From: Malus domestica
Lineage: Eukaryota; Streptophyta; Magnoliopsida; Rosales; Rosaceae
Assembly: GCF_042453785.1 (NCBI RefSeq)
Contig: NC_091675.1
Span: 51,346,501-51,410,500 of the forward strand
Direction: 5' to 3'
DNA: 64,000 nucleotides
The stretch's first letter is position 1. Every line of letters starts with the position of its first letter. The notes beneath the pieces are model-generated. The model did no database searches, had not been told where the DNA came from, and was given only the letters and a program-made list of their open reading frames with translations. A program made the translations under genes and the position numbers. Of this stretch, positions 10,701-23,400 are shown piece after piece.

Positions 10701-10936
10701 CAACCCAAGGGGAAAGAGCCCAATCATTACTAAGCTGGAGGGATCCGAGAGCAACAGCAATCTTCATCATCTTCGCGTTGATCTGGGCCGTGTTCATATA
10801 CATTACTCCGTTCCAGATCGTGGCAGTGCTGCTCGGAGTCTACTTGCTTCGGCATCCGCGATTCAGGAGCAGGATGCCTTCTGCGCCAGTTAATTTCTTC
10901 AAGAGACTGCCATCCAAGTCAGATATGCTACTATGA
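7775..10936 (+). CDS. QKY: QUIRKY-like multiple C2 and transmembrane protein (MCTP), 1053 aa
   Basis: This is an intronless gene, as is usual for plant MCTPs, and close to the length of Arabidopsis QUIRKY (about 1080 aa). There are four C2 domains: about 1-130 (starting KLVVEVHDASDLMPKDGDG), 316-445, 478-600 and 644-780, each with the Asp residues of Ca2+-binding loops such as SLDPYVEV. Between C2-1 and C2-2 is a low-complexity linker with a Gly-rich run at about 210-232 and Pro-rich stretches. The C-terminal PRT_C region has hydrophobic segments at about 875-912 and 992-1028. MCTPs tether ER to plasma membrane at plasmodesmata; QUIRKY acts with the receptor kinase STRUBBELIG in organ shape and cell-to-cell signalling. 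The ATG has CC at -2/-1 (GCCATGG context) and is the first in frame. I infer orthology to QKY rather than another MCTP from the four-C2 layout and the Gly/Pro linker; the family call itself is firm. Confidence 0.93.
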   Translation: MASTKLVVEVHDASDLMPKDGDGFASPFVEVDFEGQRQRTQTKPKDLNPYWNEKLVFNIDDPSHLSHKTVDVVVYNDRKTGHHKNFLGRVRISGDSVPLSESQATVQRYPLDKRGLFSNVKGDIALRIYAVQDYSSNGDFAPPPQAPPVLNDEFVTASTGGAAEAAPPPPLQEINTNRIDEEIHHRQFGGEKIKKKKEKEVRTFHTIGTGTGGGGGGGVGGGGGVGGGGGSYPPPPMSYGSGFETSHMKEKAPTVETRTDFARAGPATVMHMQQQAPRQNPEFALVETSPPLAARRYRGFGFGGDKTSSTYDLVEQMHFLYVSVVKARDLPTMDVTGSLDPYVEVKLGNYKGVTKHLDKNQNPVWNQIFAFSKERLQSNQLEVAVKDKDFGKDDFVGRVHFDLTEVPLRVPPDSPLAPQWYRLEDKHGHKVRGELMLAVWVGTQADESFPDAWHSDAHDIGHVNLASTRSKVYFSPKLYYLRVQVLQAQDLVPSDRNRPLETYVKVQLGNQLRVSRPSQVRTVNPIWNDELMFVASEPFDEYIIISVDDRVGGKDEVLGNLILSVKDVPQRIETHTHKLPEPKWFNLRKHSAAAEEESEKKKEKFSSKIQLRICLEAGYHVLDESTHFSSDLQPSSKHLRKPGIGILELGILSAKNLLPMKGKEGRTTDAYCVAKYGNKWVRTRTLLDTLTPRWNEQYTWEVYDPYTVITIGVFDNCHFNGSKEEARDQRIGKVRIRLSTLETDRVYTHFYPLLILTPSGLKKHGELQLALRFTCTAWVNMVAQYGRPLLPKMHYIQPIPVRYVDWLRHQAMQIVSMRLARSEPPLRREIVEYMLDIDYHMFSLRRSKANFHRIMSVLSGVTTVCRWFNDICCWRNPIITCLVHILFVILVCYPELILPTIFLYLFVIGIWNYRFRPRSPPHMDARISQAEYTHPDELDEEFDSFPTSRPSDIVRMRYDRLRSVAGRVQTVVGDLATQGERAQSLLSWRDPRATAIFIIFALIWAVFIYITPFQIVAVLLGVYLLRHPRFRSRMPSAPVNFFKRLPSKSDMLL

Positions 10937-11613
10937 AACTGGAACTATTACCTGCAGCTAATTATCTTGATTATTCACTTCATTCTTGTGAAGAAAAAGG
11001 TTACTTAGTAAATAAACCAACTGAATAATATGTACATCCAGTTTGTCAATCCCATCCGTAGAGTCAATTCTTTTAAGATTTCTATCTCGTTTGGAACTGT
11101 ATTCTCAAGAAACACTTGTGCTCATAAGCAGTTTATGTAAAAGCGCTTTTATTAGCACATTGAAATTTTTAATAAATATGCAAATGCTTCATGGAAAAGT
11201 ACTTGAAAATGCTTCATGGTGCTTCATCCAGCAAACACTTAAATAGCTATTTTGAACTCAGGAGCACTTTCATATCTAGCAAACATGGTTAGAACAACTT
11301 TCGTGATCTGAAAGCGCTTTTAGTTACTTTTAGAGCATTTCCAAACAGGTCGTTTATCTCTACCTTCCAGACTTTTATTTCCATCAGGTTCAGCTTTCAG
11401 TTACAAAAAAATCAGATCCAGATTCAATTACAAGTGAAGAAAAGCACTTAAGAGAAAAGCAGTTACAACAACTTGCATGCAGCCACACTCTATATCCAGC
11501 ATTACAATCATACCAAAAATATTATATTTCTGAAGATACAGACAAGCTCATGTGGCCAACTTTCCATGAAAATCCTCGACAAAAATTGGATTAGTACAGC
11601 CAATGTTCGCTAA
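10937..11613. other. Intergenic with a hAT-type MITE remnant
   Basis: The stretch lies between the 3' ends of two convergent genes. Bases 11118-11350 contain AAGCGCTTTTA and its counterpart AAAGCGCTTTTAG, then TTTCCAAACAGG, and look like a decayed hAT-type MITE of the kind also seen at 1-150 and 43553-43806. The remainder is probably 3' UTR of both neighbours. Confidence 0.45.
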
Positions 11614-14600
11614 TTAATTAGACGACGGAATCCTAAAGCCGAGATGTACTAGTAGGGTTACGATTGTCAGGAAGCTCACGAGCATCCCGCCCAGAAGAGC
11701 CATATCGACAAAACCCCATTCACCCAATCTTCCTTGGGCTTGCTCTTGCTTCTTCTGGGATCCCAAGCCGATTTCGTTCTCCACGCGTTTCTCAACCTGA
11801 TTCTTTCGCTTCCTCAGTAACCATCCAAGCAGATTTCTGTTATTCCGATCTTCCAACAGAACGACATTCTTCGTTACGGCACATTCTCCCGAGGTAGCCT
11901 GTCCTCCACAGCTTTCCGGTCCACAGGCACAAGTTTCTGGTTCCGTAGAACACGCGCAAGTCTCACAATTGTTGGCACCTGGAAAACATTTTTCCTGACT
12001 ACGCGTTTCATTTGTTGAAGCTGTTTTATCATTTATGTGAGGGATGGTCTCAATCACTTCTCCAAAAACTGACCACCTTCCTACCGATGTGATCTTCGTG
12101 ATAGCTGAAGTCCCCAACATGCTTTCCGGAGCGGCTACAAGAACCTGCACGTATCCCTTGGTATGGCCAACCTGGGGCAAACATAGAACATAAAATTGAA
12201 AAAATCACTTCACTTCATTCCTCGATTGAAGAATCGTCATAAACCCGAAAACTCTTGGCTAAAATGGCCAACATGGTGTTACTAGACCGAAAGATCATTG
12301 GCACCAAAATTGAAATAACAAACACTACGTCAGCACATAACTTTGCACTTCATTATTATCAAACGTTGAGTCGACAAAAACATATACTTACCAAGTGAAT
12401 TCCATCAGTAGCAATATCAGTTATCCATATTCTTTCCACCCTGCCCTCCATCCCAACATATGGTGCGAAAGCTTCAAAAGCAGACGTCAATTCACGGCTC
12501 CTTTTCTTCACTACAGTACTGGGGACCTTTTTCATCCTTGCAGCAGGGGTTCCTAAATTTACAAACAAGATAAAGCACAAAAGCTAATTAAAAATCTATG
12601 TATTAGCTAACTGATTTCCGTACTATAGTGCAACACCTAACTTATCATCCTCACTTTAGGTTAAAAATATTTTCCTTCCCAGACCAACACCAGTTTCGGT
12701 AAGTAAAATGTTATGGAAATTTAACAAATACCATCAAGTGGTTAGAGCACATCTGTAGGTAACTCTTTATTTATTTTAACATGTGTAAAGACCATTTATG
12801 CATCAAACAATGACCAATCGGAAGGGAAGGCTGTTGAGAAGAGCACACAAAACCAACCAGCGCCAACAGGACAGCCCACATAATTTTGGCATTCCTGCCC
12901 TTTTACAAAACAATTTGCGACTTTCACAGAGAAAGGAGAAACAATCCCTTGGGGTCACAAAACTAATATTATGTTTCTAGTCAAAATTTGTAGCTATCAA
13001 ATCACACTTGTAGGATTGTCTCTACATAGGCTGCTTTATGGTTTAGGTTTGGCATATTGATTGGCAATAAAGACTGAGTTTACCCAAAACACCCTCCAAG
13101 TATTTCTCTACCTAATCTCTTCTACCTCTCTGCCCTCTCTTCTCCTATATTCCCATTTTTTTATTTCTTTCTTCATTCCTATCTTCTCTATTTCTGGTCC
13201 TGCAGACATGTGGTACGGCGCAACTTTTGTCCGGTTTGTCCAACATCAGTGACTATTTGCCAAAAAAAAAAAGTAATAAAGCACTCTTAACTTTCCTGTT
13301 TCCCATGATACATTGTCCTACAAAACTTTTGAAGCATGGTTTCTACAATAGTAGCAGCCACGAATATAGTAATATCGTATATTATGCACTTAAGTCCGTA
13401 TTTTTTGAATACTACTTTCATTTACTGTACGTCTCAGTGAATCATTAAGATACTTGTTTTTAAAACTCCACGTACGATACAGTATTACACATGTATATAC
13501 TTTCATGTTTAATACGTATAATTTTCACTGTTCAATAATACATATAAAATTTACGTATTTGACATGTACCTTAACTTATTATAGGAAAAAAACAATAATA
13601 TTTTAAATAAATAAATATTAATACTATGTTTAATACGTGTAATTTTTACACATACATATCGCTCACGTGCTATACTAATCCCGTATTTTATAAACTATGC
13701 TTCAAACCATATCCATGCACACTTTTTCTTTTTTATCAAACTGAGCAGGGGGTGTATAATGTTACATGGCCTAAAAACAATAAACTTAATCGTAACTTTG
13801 TATTTATATCAGCTCCCCATATATGGACAATGAAATATGTATATACCATGCTTTAACCATTGTGTATGTGCATATGACGCCCTTTACGGCATCCCAAAGT
13901 ATTAGACCAAGCTGCAATTATAACATATAAAAGGCGAAGACTGGCTCCAACCTATTATCATACCAGATATTATCATACCTGGTCTAGGATAAAACTGTGA
14001 AATATGAACTTGGGAGAACTTGTACTCCTTAATAAGGCTAAGAGTTTGAGTAAAATCTTCATCCGTTTCACCTGAGAAGCCATGAAATAAGTGTAAACTT
14101 CTCAAGTAATGTTCTCTGCACTGCTCAATGCAGAGAATAAAGTAATCAAATCCCCCAAGATGCCCCAATGCACCCACCATAACTGTAAATAATATAGATA
14201 CTCCAAGAATATGTTATTGTTAACGCTGTTCTTGGAGAGATAAGTTCTAGCTGGGAGCATACTGGTTACTTGCTGATTAGATGATTAGCAACCAAATATT
14301 TTCATACATATTTTTTAAAACCCTACAAACTTGCCGTTATTATATATGATGTTAAAGAACCTTAATTTCCTCTAATAAAAGCAAGAAATAAAGATCATGC
14401 CATTGAACAAAAGAAAACCAATTTCAGCCCCATAAACATATCCAGACATATTTGCAGTTTATCCAGAGCATATCTGGAAGTCTATGAAAAAATCAGGTAC
14501 CACTGGAGCCAGGCGTATTAGGCAAAATATCTATATACAATACCATGAATAGGGACGTATGTAGTATTCAAGGCTTCTTGGTGTCCAACTCTTCAAAACA

Positions 14601-17600
14601 TTCTAACGTACTTTGTTCACCTCCAGGGATCTGCTAAGTTTATCCCCCTCAACATTTCAAACTTAATCTTAGTGCTTTTACCACCAGGAATCATTTATAT
14701 CCCCTTCATGCTAAGTTTATCTCTCAAAACTTCCAACTTAATCTTAGTTCTTTATCTTGCTTTTGGTGTTCCCTAGAGTCACAATCTCAAATTGAACTTT
14801 TAGAGATATGTTACATCAATAATTGATCAACAATGAATATGTACATATAAAAAAAGTGATCCATGTGAAGTACAAAAACAAACAGGAGCCATGATATCAG
14901 AATCAAGCTACATACTGACCAGGAAATCCACATATTATATCAGTTGCAATCTGCATCCCTGGCACAAGCTCAGTTAGGGTATCTACCACTGTCTTGAACT
15001 CACTTACAGTATATTCCCGATTCATTGCCTGAATGAATAAGCATAGCTATTTGAATAATGGTTATTTGAATAAAGCAACCTTAATGTAATCGGAAGTCTA
15101 GATTTGTTAAACTACACTTATAATTAAAGCCCTAGGAAGACAAAGTAAAAGGATAAGTCAAACTTAGCCATAAGAAAATGTGATAATCTATGAAAAAAGA
15201 GAAGAAAAAAATTAGGACTTACGGTCAAGACGGCATCACTTCCAGATTGGACTGGTACATGTAGAAATGAGTATACACATGGATGACACAAAACCTCTGC
15301 TATTTCCTTCAAGTGTTCCAGAATGAATGGAGGATTTGTCATCCCAATTCGTAACATTGTGCTTGCATCAGAAGGGAGTTCTGCGACAATTGCATTCAAT
15401 AAAATTGGTAGATTGACCCCAATGTCACGACCTGCAAACATCAGGGCAACCATTATTAATAAACTAAAACATGGCATAAACAGCATTTTGACTTTTTTTT
15501 TCCTTTTAAGTTTTACTTTTTTGGTGTGTCCTGAAGTGATTTTTCCTCCAACATCCAACAAACAATTATACTACAACTGTGAAGGTTTCAACACACGTGA
15601 CCATGGTATACTTATTATTTACTCTATTTTTCTGTTCAAATATACTTTACATGTTTACAACTAAGCTGACATTGCCGTTTTGAGCTATAAAGCCCAAAAA
15701 TTTATCGTTCACTTAAAGATTATTTGGGGAATTATCTTACAATTTCTTACACTTTCAGAAAGACAAGTTAAAAGAAAATATAAAAACTAAATAAATATAT
15801 AAATAAAAATTCAAGGTTACATAGTTGGGTCAATCCAACATGCTTGCAAGGATTACTTCACATCAATGTATAAATTAAATCACTAAAACCAAGTACCTTC
15901 AACACAGGGGCAAAGTTTCTCCAGATAAACAAGTACTTCCACAATCACTAATCAATCAAGAAAATAGAATTATAACTACAAATTACCATAAGCGCCAGTA
16001 TCTTCACTGCTCAACCATATTTCCTTAACTCCATCAGCTACCACAGATTTTACACGTCCCACCTGCAGTGCTAAAATTCTAATAAACTGGAAACAGATAT
16101 AATATATAAGAAAAACCAGTGGCATGATACTTACAAGGCTATCAACAGTATAACTTCCTAAATGACCACGAGCTTGTTTCGTCTTGCAGTAAGTGCAAGC
16201 ACCTAAACAACCGACATTAATGGGAAGAATCTCAACGACCTTGTTTTTCCTCACCTGTGGAAATAAAAAATCAAATAAAAAACTCCATATCTAGACTAGT
16301 AGACAACATAGGTAGAAAAACAATATAAGGTAGAAACAGAAACAGATTGCAGGAGTGGGTAACAATCAAAAACTAATTTTAAAAGGAAACAAAATAAAAT
16401 GCAAACACCATGGTAAAAATCTACGAAACGCACCTTGGGGAGGTCAAGTGCGGGCAATGTCTTACGACTCAAAAGGCGCACCTCATGACCTTTCAAAGTC
16501 TCTTCAACAATTTCAACCACACGGTCAATTTGCTGGACTCCTACAATACTGACACCTTCTAGCTCCTTTAGATCTCGACTTCCTTGTGGAACACACCCAG
16601 CCACCACCAGGGGCTTTCTTGCACCTTTACCTTTTGCTATCAGAGTGTCCATGGCAGACTGACTTGGAGATTTGACAGTGCATCTACATCAAGTAACAAA
16701 ATAAATACACGGAGAATTATGAGTTAACAGATAATAAAAGACATCATTCGTAAAAATTAAAAAATTGGACACATATAAAGAGTATCTTAAAAAAAATAAA
16801 AAAAATAAAAAAAAAAGAAAAAGAGTCAACTTCAAAGAAAACTTCAACAGTAAAAGAAAGGCAAAAAAGCACACATATGGAATAGTTGACTTAAATATAG
16901 GAATAGCATCTAAAACAGGTCTACTAAAGTTCAAAATCTACTATGACACAAACTATAATCTGCGTATTAAATTCTAGCAAGTGCCAAAATGATTTCCCAA
17001 AGACTGAAGCACTAAATACTCCCTACCTTTGATTATAAAATATAATTACGTAATTGTTTCAATGTAACGCATGACCAAATCCACCAAAAAAATGAGACAA
17101 ATAAAAGAATCCTCACGTGTTTATGAGCCACAGGTCTGCCTCCTCAGGATTGTCACTTAACGGATACCCGAAAGCTGAAAGTTGACCAGCCATATATTCA
17201 CTGTCACTCTGACACAACAACAAAGTGCAAGGGGCGAAAACAAAAATGAGAAATTTAATGCATTCTCTAATGAATAGAAAATTTAGAAAACAATGATGGT
17301 GACATGACCAGATCTCATGCTAATATAGCATTAATGGTCAAGCAAGATAAAAAGGTGAACAAAGAGCAGGAGTTAACATTAAGTTTAAATCCACTGACAA
17401 TCTCCCTAAAAGTGCAAAGTTCTCAGTACACGGTCTTTTTATAGATGGGAAAAGAAAATGTAAAAATACAATAAGCAGCCCATCATTACCACTCCATACA
17501 GTACCATCAGAAAGGATGCAAGATCCAAAGTAAATAGAACAAAGGAGTTTAATACTCCAACCAAAGAAAAGGGGCCTTTATCACCATAGAAATCCTACTT

Positions 17601-19142
17601 GTACCCACAATGACAACCTAAAACTTGGTATCAAATTATCACTAGATCAATTTGAAAAAGGTTGATGAGAGAGGATAATCAGCAAATAGCTAAAATGGCA
17701 GATATAGATCCACAAGCTTCTACCAACAAATCTAATCGAATACACCCTTATTTCATGAACATCTAGAAAAGCAATGCAGCCACCGCCAGTTCTTTACTTA
17801 TGCACCAGTTGGCGTCATGCATTTCTCAGGTGGATCATCTATTGATAGTACTTACCCTGAAAATCAACAACTGCTTTACTAGGATCCTGTCCGCCAATGG
17901 CTTTCCAGGCAACACTTATGATCACTTAAAACTCCACCAAATTCTATATATTTAATTCTAAGAAGCTAACCTGATATAACCCCCTCAATTTGATGTTCTC
18001 TAATCTTTCAAGCCCCCTTCCAGCACTTTTTATAGATGAAATAATATTTTCAGTTCTTCGGTTTCATAATAAACATATGGAATTGGAAACTGCTTAAATG
18101 GCCAACCTATGTGGCAACTTTTGTTTCCCAACCTATGTGGATGTGCACACTACACCATTGCATTGGAAAGCCAACCATGTTACAAAAGCCAATGGGACAA
18201 TCCATGAGCATCTCCAAGGGACAAGGCAAAGGAAGACGCAAACCATATTTACCTTGCAACATCATCTTTTACCCTCTCCAATGCATGGCATTTGCCTAAC
18301 AATTCGCCTCATCCGTCGAAGTGACAGATTTCTGATGAGGAAAATGTTGAAGACAAAGTACCACATGACCATTGACTCGAAAATTTGACTGTCCCATGTC
18401 ATAAAAAAAGGCTGAGAATAAAAGTGCAGCATCCTCATAAAAACATAGCAGTCTTCTCTTCCCGTACAGCTTGAAGAGCAGTAGGACACGAGAGCGATTA
18501 AAGGTTATTATTAATGTATTATCAGCAAGGAACCCATTTTTATGTATTGTTTTCATCCCATAATTCTTTCCACAAACCGCATAAACCTTTCAATCCGGCT
18601 TCCAACACACGCGATCAAACCATTCTCAACAACTCAAAACTTAACAAAAACCGAAACCCGGCCCCTTATTATTGAACTTGAAGCCAAAACTAATAACATC
18701 TTGTTAAAACTGTAGAGGCAACAACCTGAATGGTTTGCCTAGTAATCCCAGTATAAAATGACAATGCTAATTTCAGAAGAAAAAAGAAATACTTGAATTA
18801 CAATAGAAATAAACCCTAAAACGGACCTGGTTGTGTGAGCATCCAAATGTTTTGATATATATAGTCTGCCAAAAGAGAAAAACAAGGTCAGCACTTAGCG
18901 AAAGAAACCATCTTTAAAGAGGGGGGGGGGGGGGGAGAGAGAGAGAGAGAGACCTGAGTGCCAGGGACTTTGGGAGAGAGAGGAGCGAGTGGGTCTTGGA
19001 TTTGAGATAGCTTCTTGTTGGTATTGCGGCCATTGGGATTGGGTTTCTTCTTTGGGTTCATTCCGACGGTGTTTATTGGCAGACGAAAACCGGGAGGAGC
19101 TCCGCCTCCGCTGCCAATCAACAAATCCTCAATGTCCTCCAT
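11614..19142 (-). CDS. CDKAL1-like threonylcarbamoyladenosine tRNA methylthiotransferase, 11 exons, 631 aa
   Basis: It adds the methylthio group to t6A37 of ANN-decoding tRNAs (ms2t6A), a radical-SAM reaction with two Fe-S clusters. Exons, in transcript order: 19142-18954, 18865-18827, 17208-17117, 16683-16434, 16254-16135, 16062-15987, 15431-15223, 15028-14920, 14071-13979, 12552-12392, 12171-11614. All junctions are GT-AG and in phase. The N-terminal MTTase domain has Cys72 (KTFGCSHNQ), Cys108 (NTCTV) and Cys137 (AGCVPQG). The radical-SAM CxxxCxxC motif is CLGACTYC at residues 206-213. A TRAM-like domain starts near 447 ([11 protein letters not shown]). The C-terminal tail is Cys-rich ([17 protein letters not shown]) and ends in one hydrophobic segment at about 605-625, so the protein is likely tail-anchored in the ER as in animal CDKAL1. 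The ATG opens with MEDIEDLL, as I recall for the plant family. Introns are large; intron 9 (12553-13978) is longest after introns 3 and 2. Confidence 0.93.
18921..18952. repeat. Poly-G followed by GA microsatellite
   Basis: A run of about 15 G and then an AG repeat up to the donor site of CDKAL1-like intron 1 (GT at 18953-18952 on the minus strand). On the transcript it is a CT tract starting right at the 5' splice site. Confidence 0.9.
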
Positions 19143-20417
19143 TTTCTTAGCTTTCTTAGTCGGAGTCTGACCCAAACACACAGCAACGAACGCCTCTGCG
19201 ATAGTTAGACTTCTCAGTTCGAACGCAGTGACGACGACGGACAGAATGAAAGGTTATGTAACACTTCTATTTTATTTGGACCCACTAAAAATCGAGTAAT
19301 ACTGAACTCGCCCATGTTTTATTTATTTCTTTCAACTTATGTTATGCAGTTGGAAAAAATTGACGGTGTTGTAAATAAATATCATTGATTGTGTGGCTGT
19401 CCACATGAAGCCAACATGTAATATGTAACTAGTTAGGGTTTAGTTACTACTGAGAAAGAACGAACTCTAATTAACGTTCATGATTTTAACTACTAAATAA
19501 AGAAATAGAAGAACGACATGAATACGATAGAAGCACTATGGGATTAACTCCGAGTTATTGCGAATTAAAGAAAAATTAAACAATGAGCGCTAATTGGATG
19601 CCCAACATGAGCAGTTCCACCTGAAGCACTGGCTAAGTGAATGAAAAAAAAAAAGATAACCAGTTTCGATCCTCTCGAGCTCGTCGAATAGCACTCTCTG
19701 GAGCGCCGCGCTCTTCTTGTCTTTCTCTAATGTTTTGAAGGTTCCTTTCCCCAGACCCCGGGGAAGGAGTTGTAGAGAAGGCAACCGCCCTTGCCCAAGT
19801 TCTCGGCTTGCAGCGGACTTCTTCTTATGGAAAGAGATTTCTCTTTGAGAAAAACATATTTCTCATCTCAAATGCTCCCTTGTTCTCTTAGTTAATGTAA
19901 CTTTTAGGTCTTTGATTACAAGTTTGAACTCTCCAAATTCCCATGACACCACTGCCACTTCTAAATCCAATTCCATCCATATACAACGTCATTTTATTTT
20001 TCTGTTGCGTTGTTGTGGCCACTTTTACCGACGCATTAACGGATTAAACTTGCAACTACGCAATCCCTTCCGCATTATAATTCGAATGAGCTTTATAGAT
20101 TGATTGGAGCAAATTCTCCATTTTCTTTTCTCAATATTCTCATTTGCCAAGTGCGAGCCCTTCCACGGTAATACATGAAACAACAATACATCGATTTTCC
20201 AGTCATCGCCTTCATCCGGCTCTTTTGTCTAACCTACAATATGCATACCTTATCCTTCTGCAGTCACACAACACTTGCTGCTGCTGCTGGTGTTCCGAGT
20301 CCAAAATGTTTCGTTTCCTTGAGCCCTCTGGCAATGAAGTTTGCCAGGGCGAGGCGGGCTCTTGTGTACCTTTATAATCGATCCTAGTATGTTTTCTTTA
20401 CACAATCGGGACAAGCA
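19143..20417. other. Intergenic; possible exon relic at 19590-19800
   Basis: This holds the promoter of the CDKAL1-like gene (minus strand) and the 3' flank of the CBSCBSPB gene. A locally G+C-rich minus-strand frame (19590-19784) contains GKGTFKTLEKDKKSAALQR followed by VLFDELERIET and then a possible GT donor. It reads like a protein-coding exon, but I do not recognise it and find no partner exons, so it is probably a relic. Bases 20144-20380 are probably 3' UTR of the downstream gene. Confidence 0.4.
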
Positions 20418-23400
20418 TTACAGGTTAGTGCGCTTTAAATAGAACAGCACCCCAATGCCTGTTAACACAACAGCACTTGCCAGAACTCCGGTGTGCAAAG
20501 ACGTCCATCCCATTCTTTGGGTCGTCGTTGTTCCTGACCCTGATACACTTCGGTGGCTAGAATCAGAGAAGTCCAGATGCAACCTTAGAACCTGAGATAG
20601 AGAAGAGGTATACATAAGAATTAAACCATACAACTAAAAAATAGTTACACAAAATACATCCCAAAATAATTACACATATATACTCCAACACATCCTTTAT
20701 GATCCGTTTGGTATGTGGGACGGGACGGGACGGGACGGGACGGAACGGGACGAGCCGTTCCGTCCCACATTTGGTGCGCCTAAAAACTGTGGAACGGGTT
20801 GTCCCATGGAACAATTTTGGCTGATTTTTCGTTCCACCTCTTCACCCTGGAACGACCCGTTCCACATCCGTGGAACACAAATTTATAACATTTTATGACA
20901 AAATTTCTCCTTATCTTTTTCAATATTTACATCATCCGTTCCGTCCTGTTCCGTCCCGTCCCGTCCCGTCTCGTCTGCGTACCAAACAGTACCTTAGTGA
21001 TCTGATCCTACCATGAGCAGTATGTACAAGTACAGCTCATCAACAGTCGAATTCAACAAGCTACGTAAACCTGCCTCCCGGTGTCATATCCTCCATTGAA
21101 TTCCGGTATAATTATTAACATATTAAAAAATAACAAAGTAATTATCTTTTTAAGTATTTCATTTTTTCCCTCATGAAAAACTTCTCTTTCTCAGTGTAAT
21201 TTAAACACTCAGCCCTTCATCCCCAAAACTATCAATATAAAAGTTTCTTAACTGCAAACCATCATTAAATGATCATTTGCAGTTGGGCAAAGTGCGTCAA
21301 GAAAGGAAAGGTTGTTAATGGCTTTTGCCGGGCTTCTAGTTAAGAGATTTAACTTCTAACCAAATCAAAGTATCAACAAATATGTTCACGAGTATTAATT
21401 TATAATAACTGCGGCAAAATGCTAAAAAAGGCCTTAGAAATCCAATAAAGGAGCATATAGTTAACATTATACTACCTTCAGTCCCATTCCTCGAGCATGG
21501 CTGACTGCGCTAATAAGATCATCATCAGTTGCAAGTAGAACTCTATCACCATCTTCATCTTCAAACTGCGGGGGGAAAGAATTACTAAAGTAAACACTAA
21601 GAAGTTTTGCAGCCCAATAAATCAGATGAAACCAAAAATTAGCTCAAAGTTTTAACCAAAATGTGAGGACAATCATGATCATTAGCCACACGGATTCTTT
21701 TCATGATAGCAGATACCAGCTCATCTAAATTTTCCATGCCTGAAGAGAATAAACAAAAAAAATAAAACAATCAGGAAAGGCAAAAAATAAGGTCATTGTG
21801 GGTTCAATTCTAGCATCTAAACATCTGATCTATAAACGCACAAAAAATAAACCATGTCCATTAACTCAGTCACAGAGCTCTCCCCACACACAGAGTGCTG
21901 ATCTAGCCCAGTGAAAACTAAACCCAATCTGCCAATCACCACCAATAGGCAGTAGTTATGGACACTTCTATACCAAACCACAGAGACCAATGTGTCACCG
22001 CACAGCAAATTCTATGCCACAACTAATACCCCTGTCAGACCAAGTCCACTGCTGCGTACCACTCATGCAAGCTACCATTAATTTTCCCATCCACAGATAT
22101 AATCATAACCCATTGATCACTAATTAAATGAAAATTCGAGATCCCAGTTTTCTAGACTCTATAATAGTAGGAGAGGTGGAATTAACAGATGCCACATAAC
22201 AAATACAAACTTTTTTTTCTAAAGAAAGACTTAACCTTCTAAATTTTGAGGGGTGAAAAGTTAGCAACCTGGCATCAATTTGGCATCCATATAACAAAAA
22301 AAAAAAACTCAAGAGTGCATAGTAAAATAATAAGGATAAACTTGATACTTTGATGCAGAGAGACTTTAACAATTTGTAATTGACCCAATTCTATCCTTTC
22401 ACTAAGCAATCACTCCACAAATATTCATGCTAGGAATGGTATATATAGATCGTCAAGCAAAGTGATGGCAAAGTATGCTAGCAATAATTTTTGGCCTTCG
22501 ACCACCACTCACCACAATTAATTCGATGCACTCGACCCCTAAGATCTTCAAATTTGAAGGCAAATGAATTTCCAAGACCAAGAGAAGGATAAGAAAACTT
22601 TCCATCAGCCCCATCAGAAGCCATCACTGTAGACAATTCACTGAAAACAAAAAGCCCTAAGCATGGTTACTGAATAACCGGGTTACCCATAAACAGAATC
22701 AGTGATGAAACAAAATTACAACATGCATCTGGGCAAATAATTTTTTTTTTCCATAGATTTCCTAATCTCAAAACTTTCGATCAATTAGTCTCACATCAGC
22801 ACTAGATTGTATAATTCAGTATAAAAATTGTGTAGGTGAACCAAATTTAAGTGACGTTATTAGCAAGTTTTGAATACCTTTGAGTATCACAATCATCGGG
22901 TGGCTCCAAAGCAAGTGCTGAATCCCAGAATTTTTGCATCATTGTGTTTGCCATATCATTAACCGTTCCTGAGCTACTTTCAACCTAGGAAAGGAATGAA
23001 CAACAACTAATTAATCAATTTATCCTTGGAAGTTTTACAAAAGTGATAAATGAGAATATCCAAGGGGCTTTTAGATTCAAGCCTAAACAATGCAACTATC
23101 ATTAGAATTAACCCAGGTTTTTTTCTCCCTTCTCACTTTTGGCCCAATTTGCAGTTATTTCTTATTGTTTCAAGGCTAATTCGCCCTTGACGGTAAATAA
23201 TGGAAACAAATTAAAAGTCCTTCAATTTAATGCATTTATAGCACCCAAATTTTGAATTTTAGTTTCAAACATTTATGGCCAAAAAGTTCATAATTCACAT
23301 GCACCAAATAAAAAAACTCGGCAAGAACCATAAGAATAATGCACATAAGAATCTAAGATACATATAATCTATGTAACCAAAAGACAAAAATCAAGACTAA

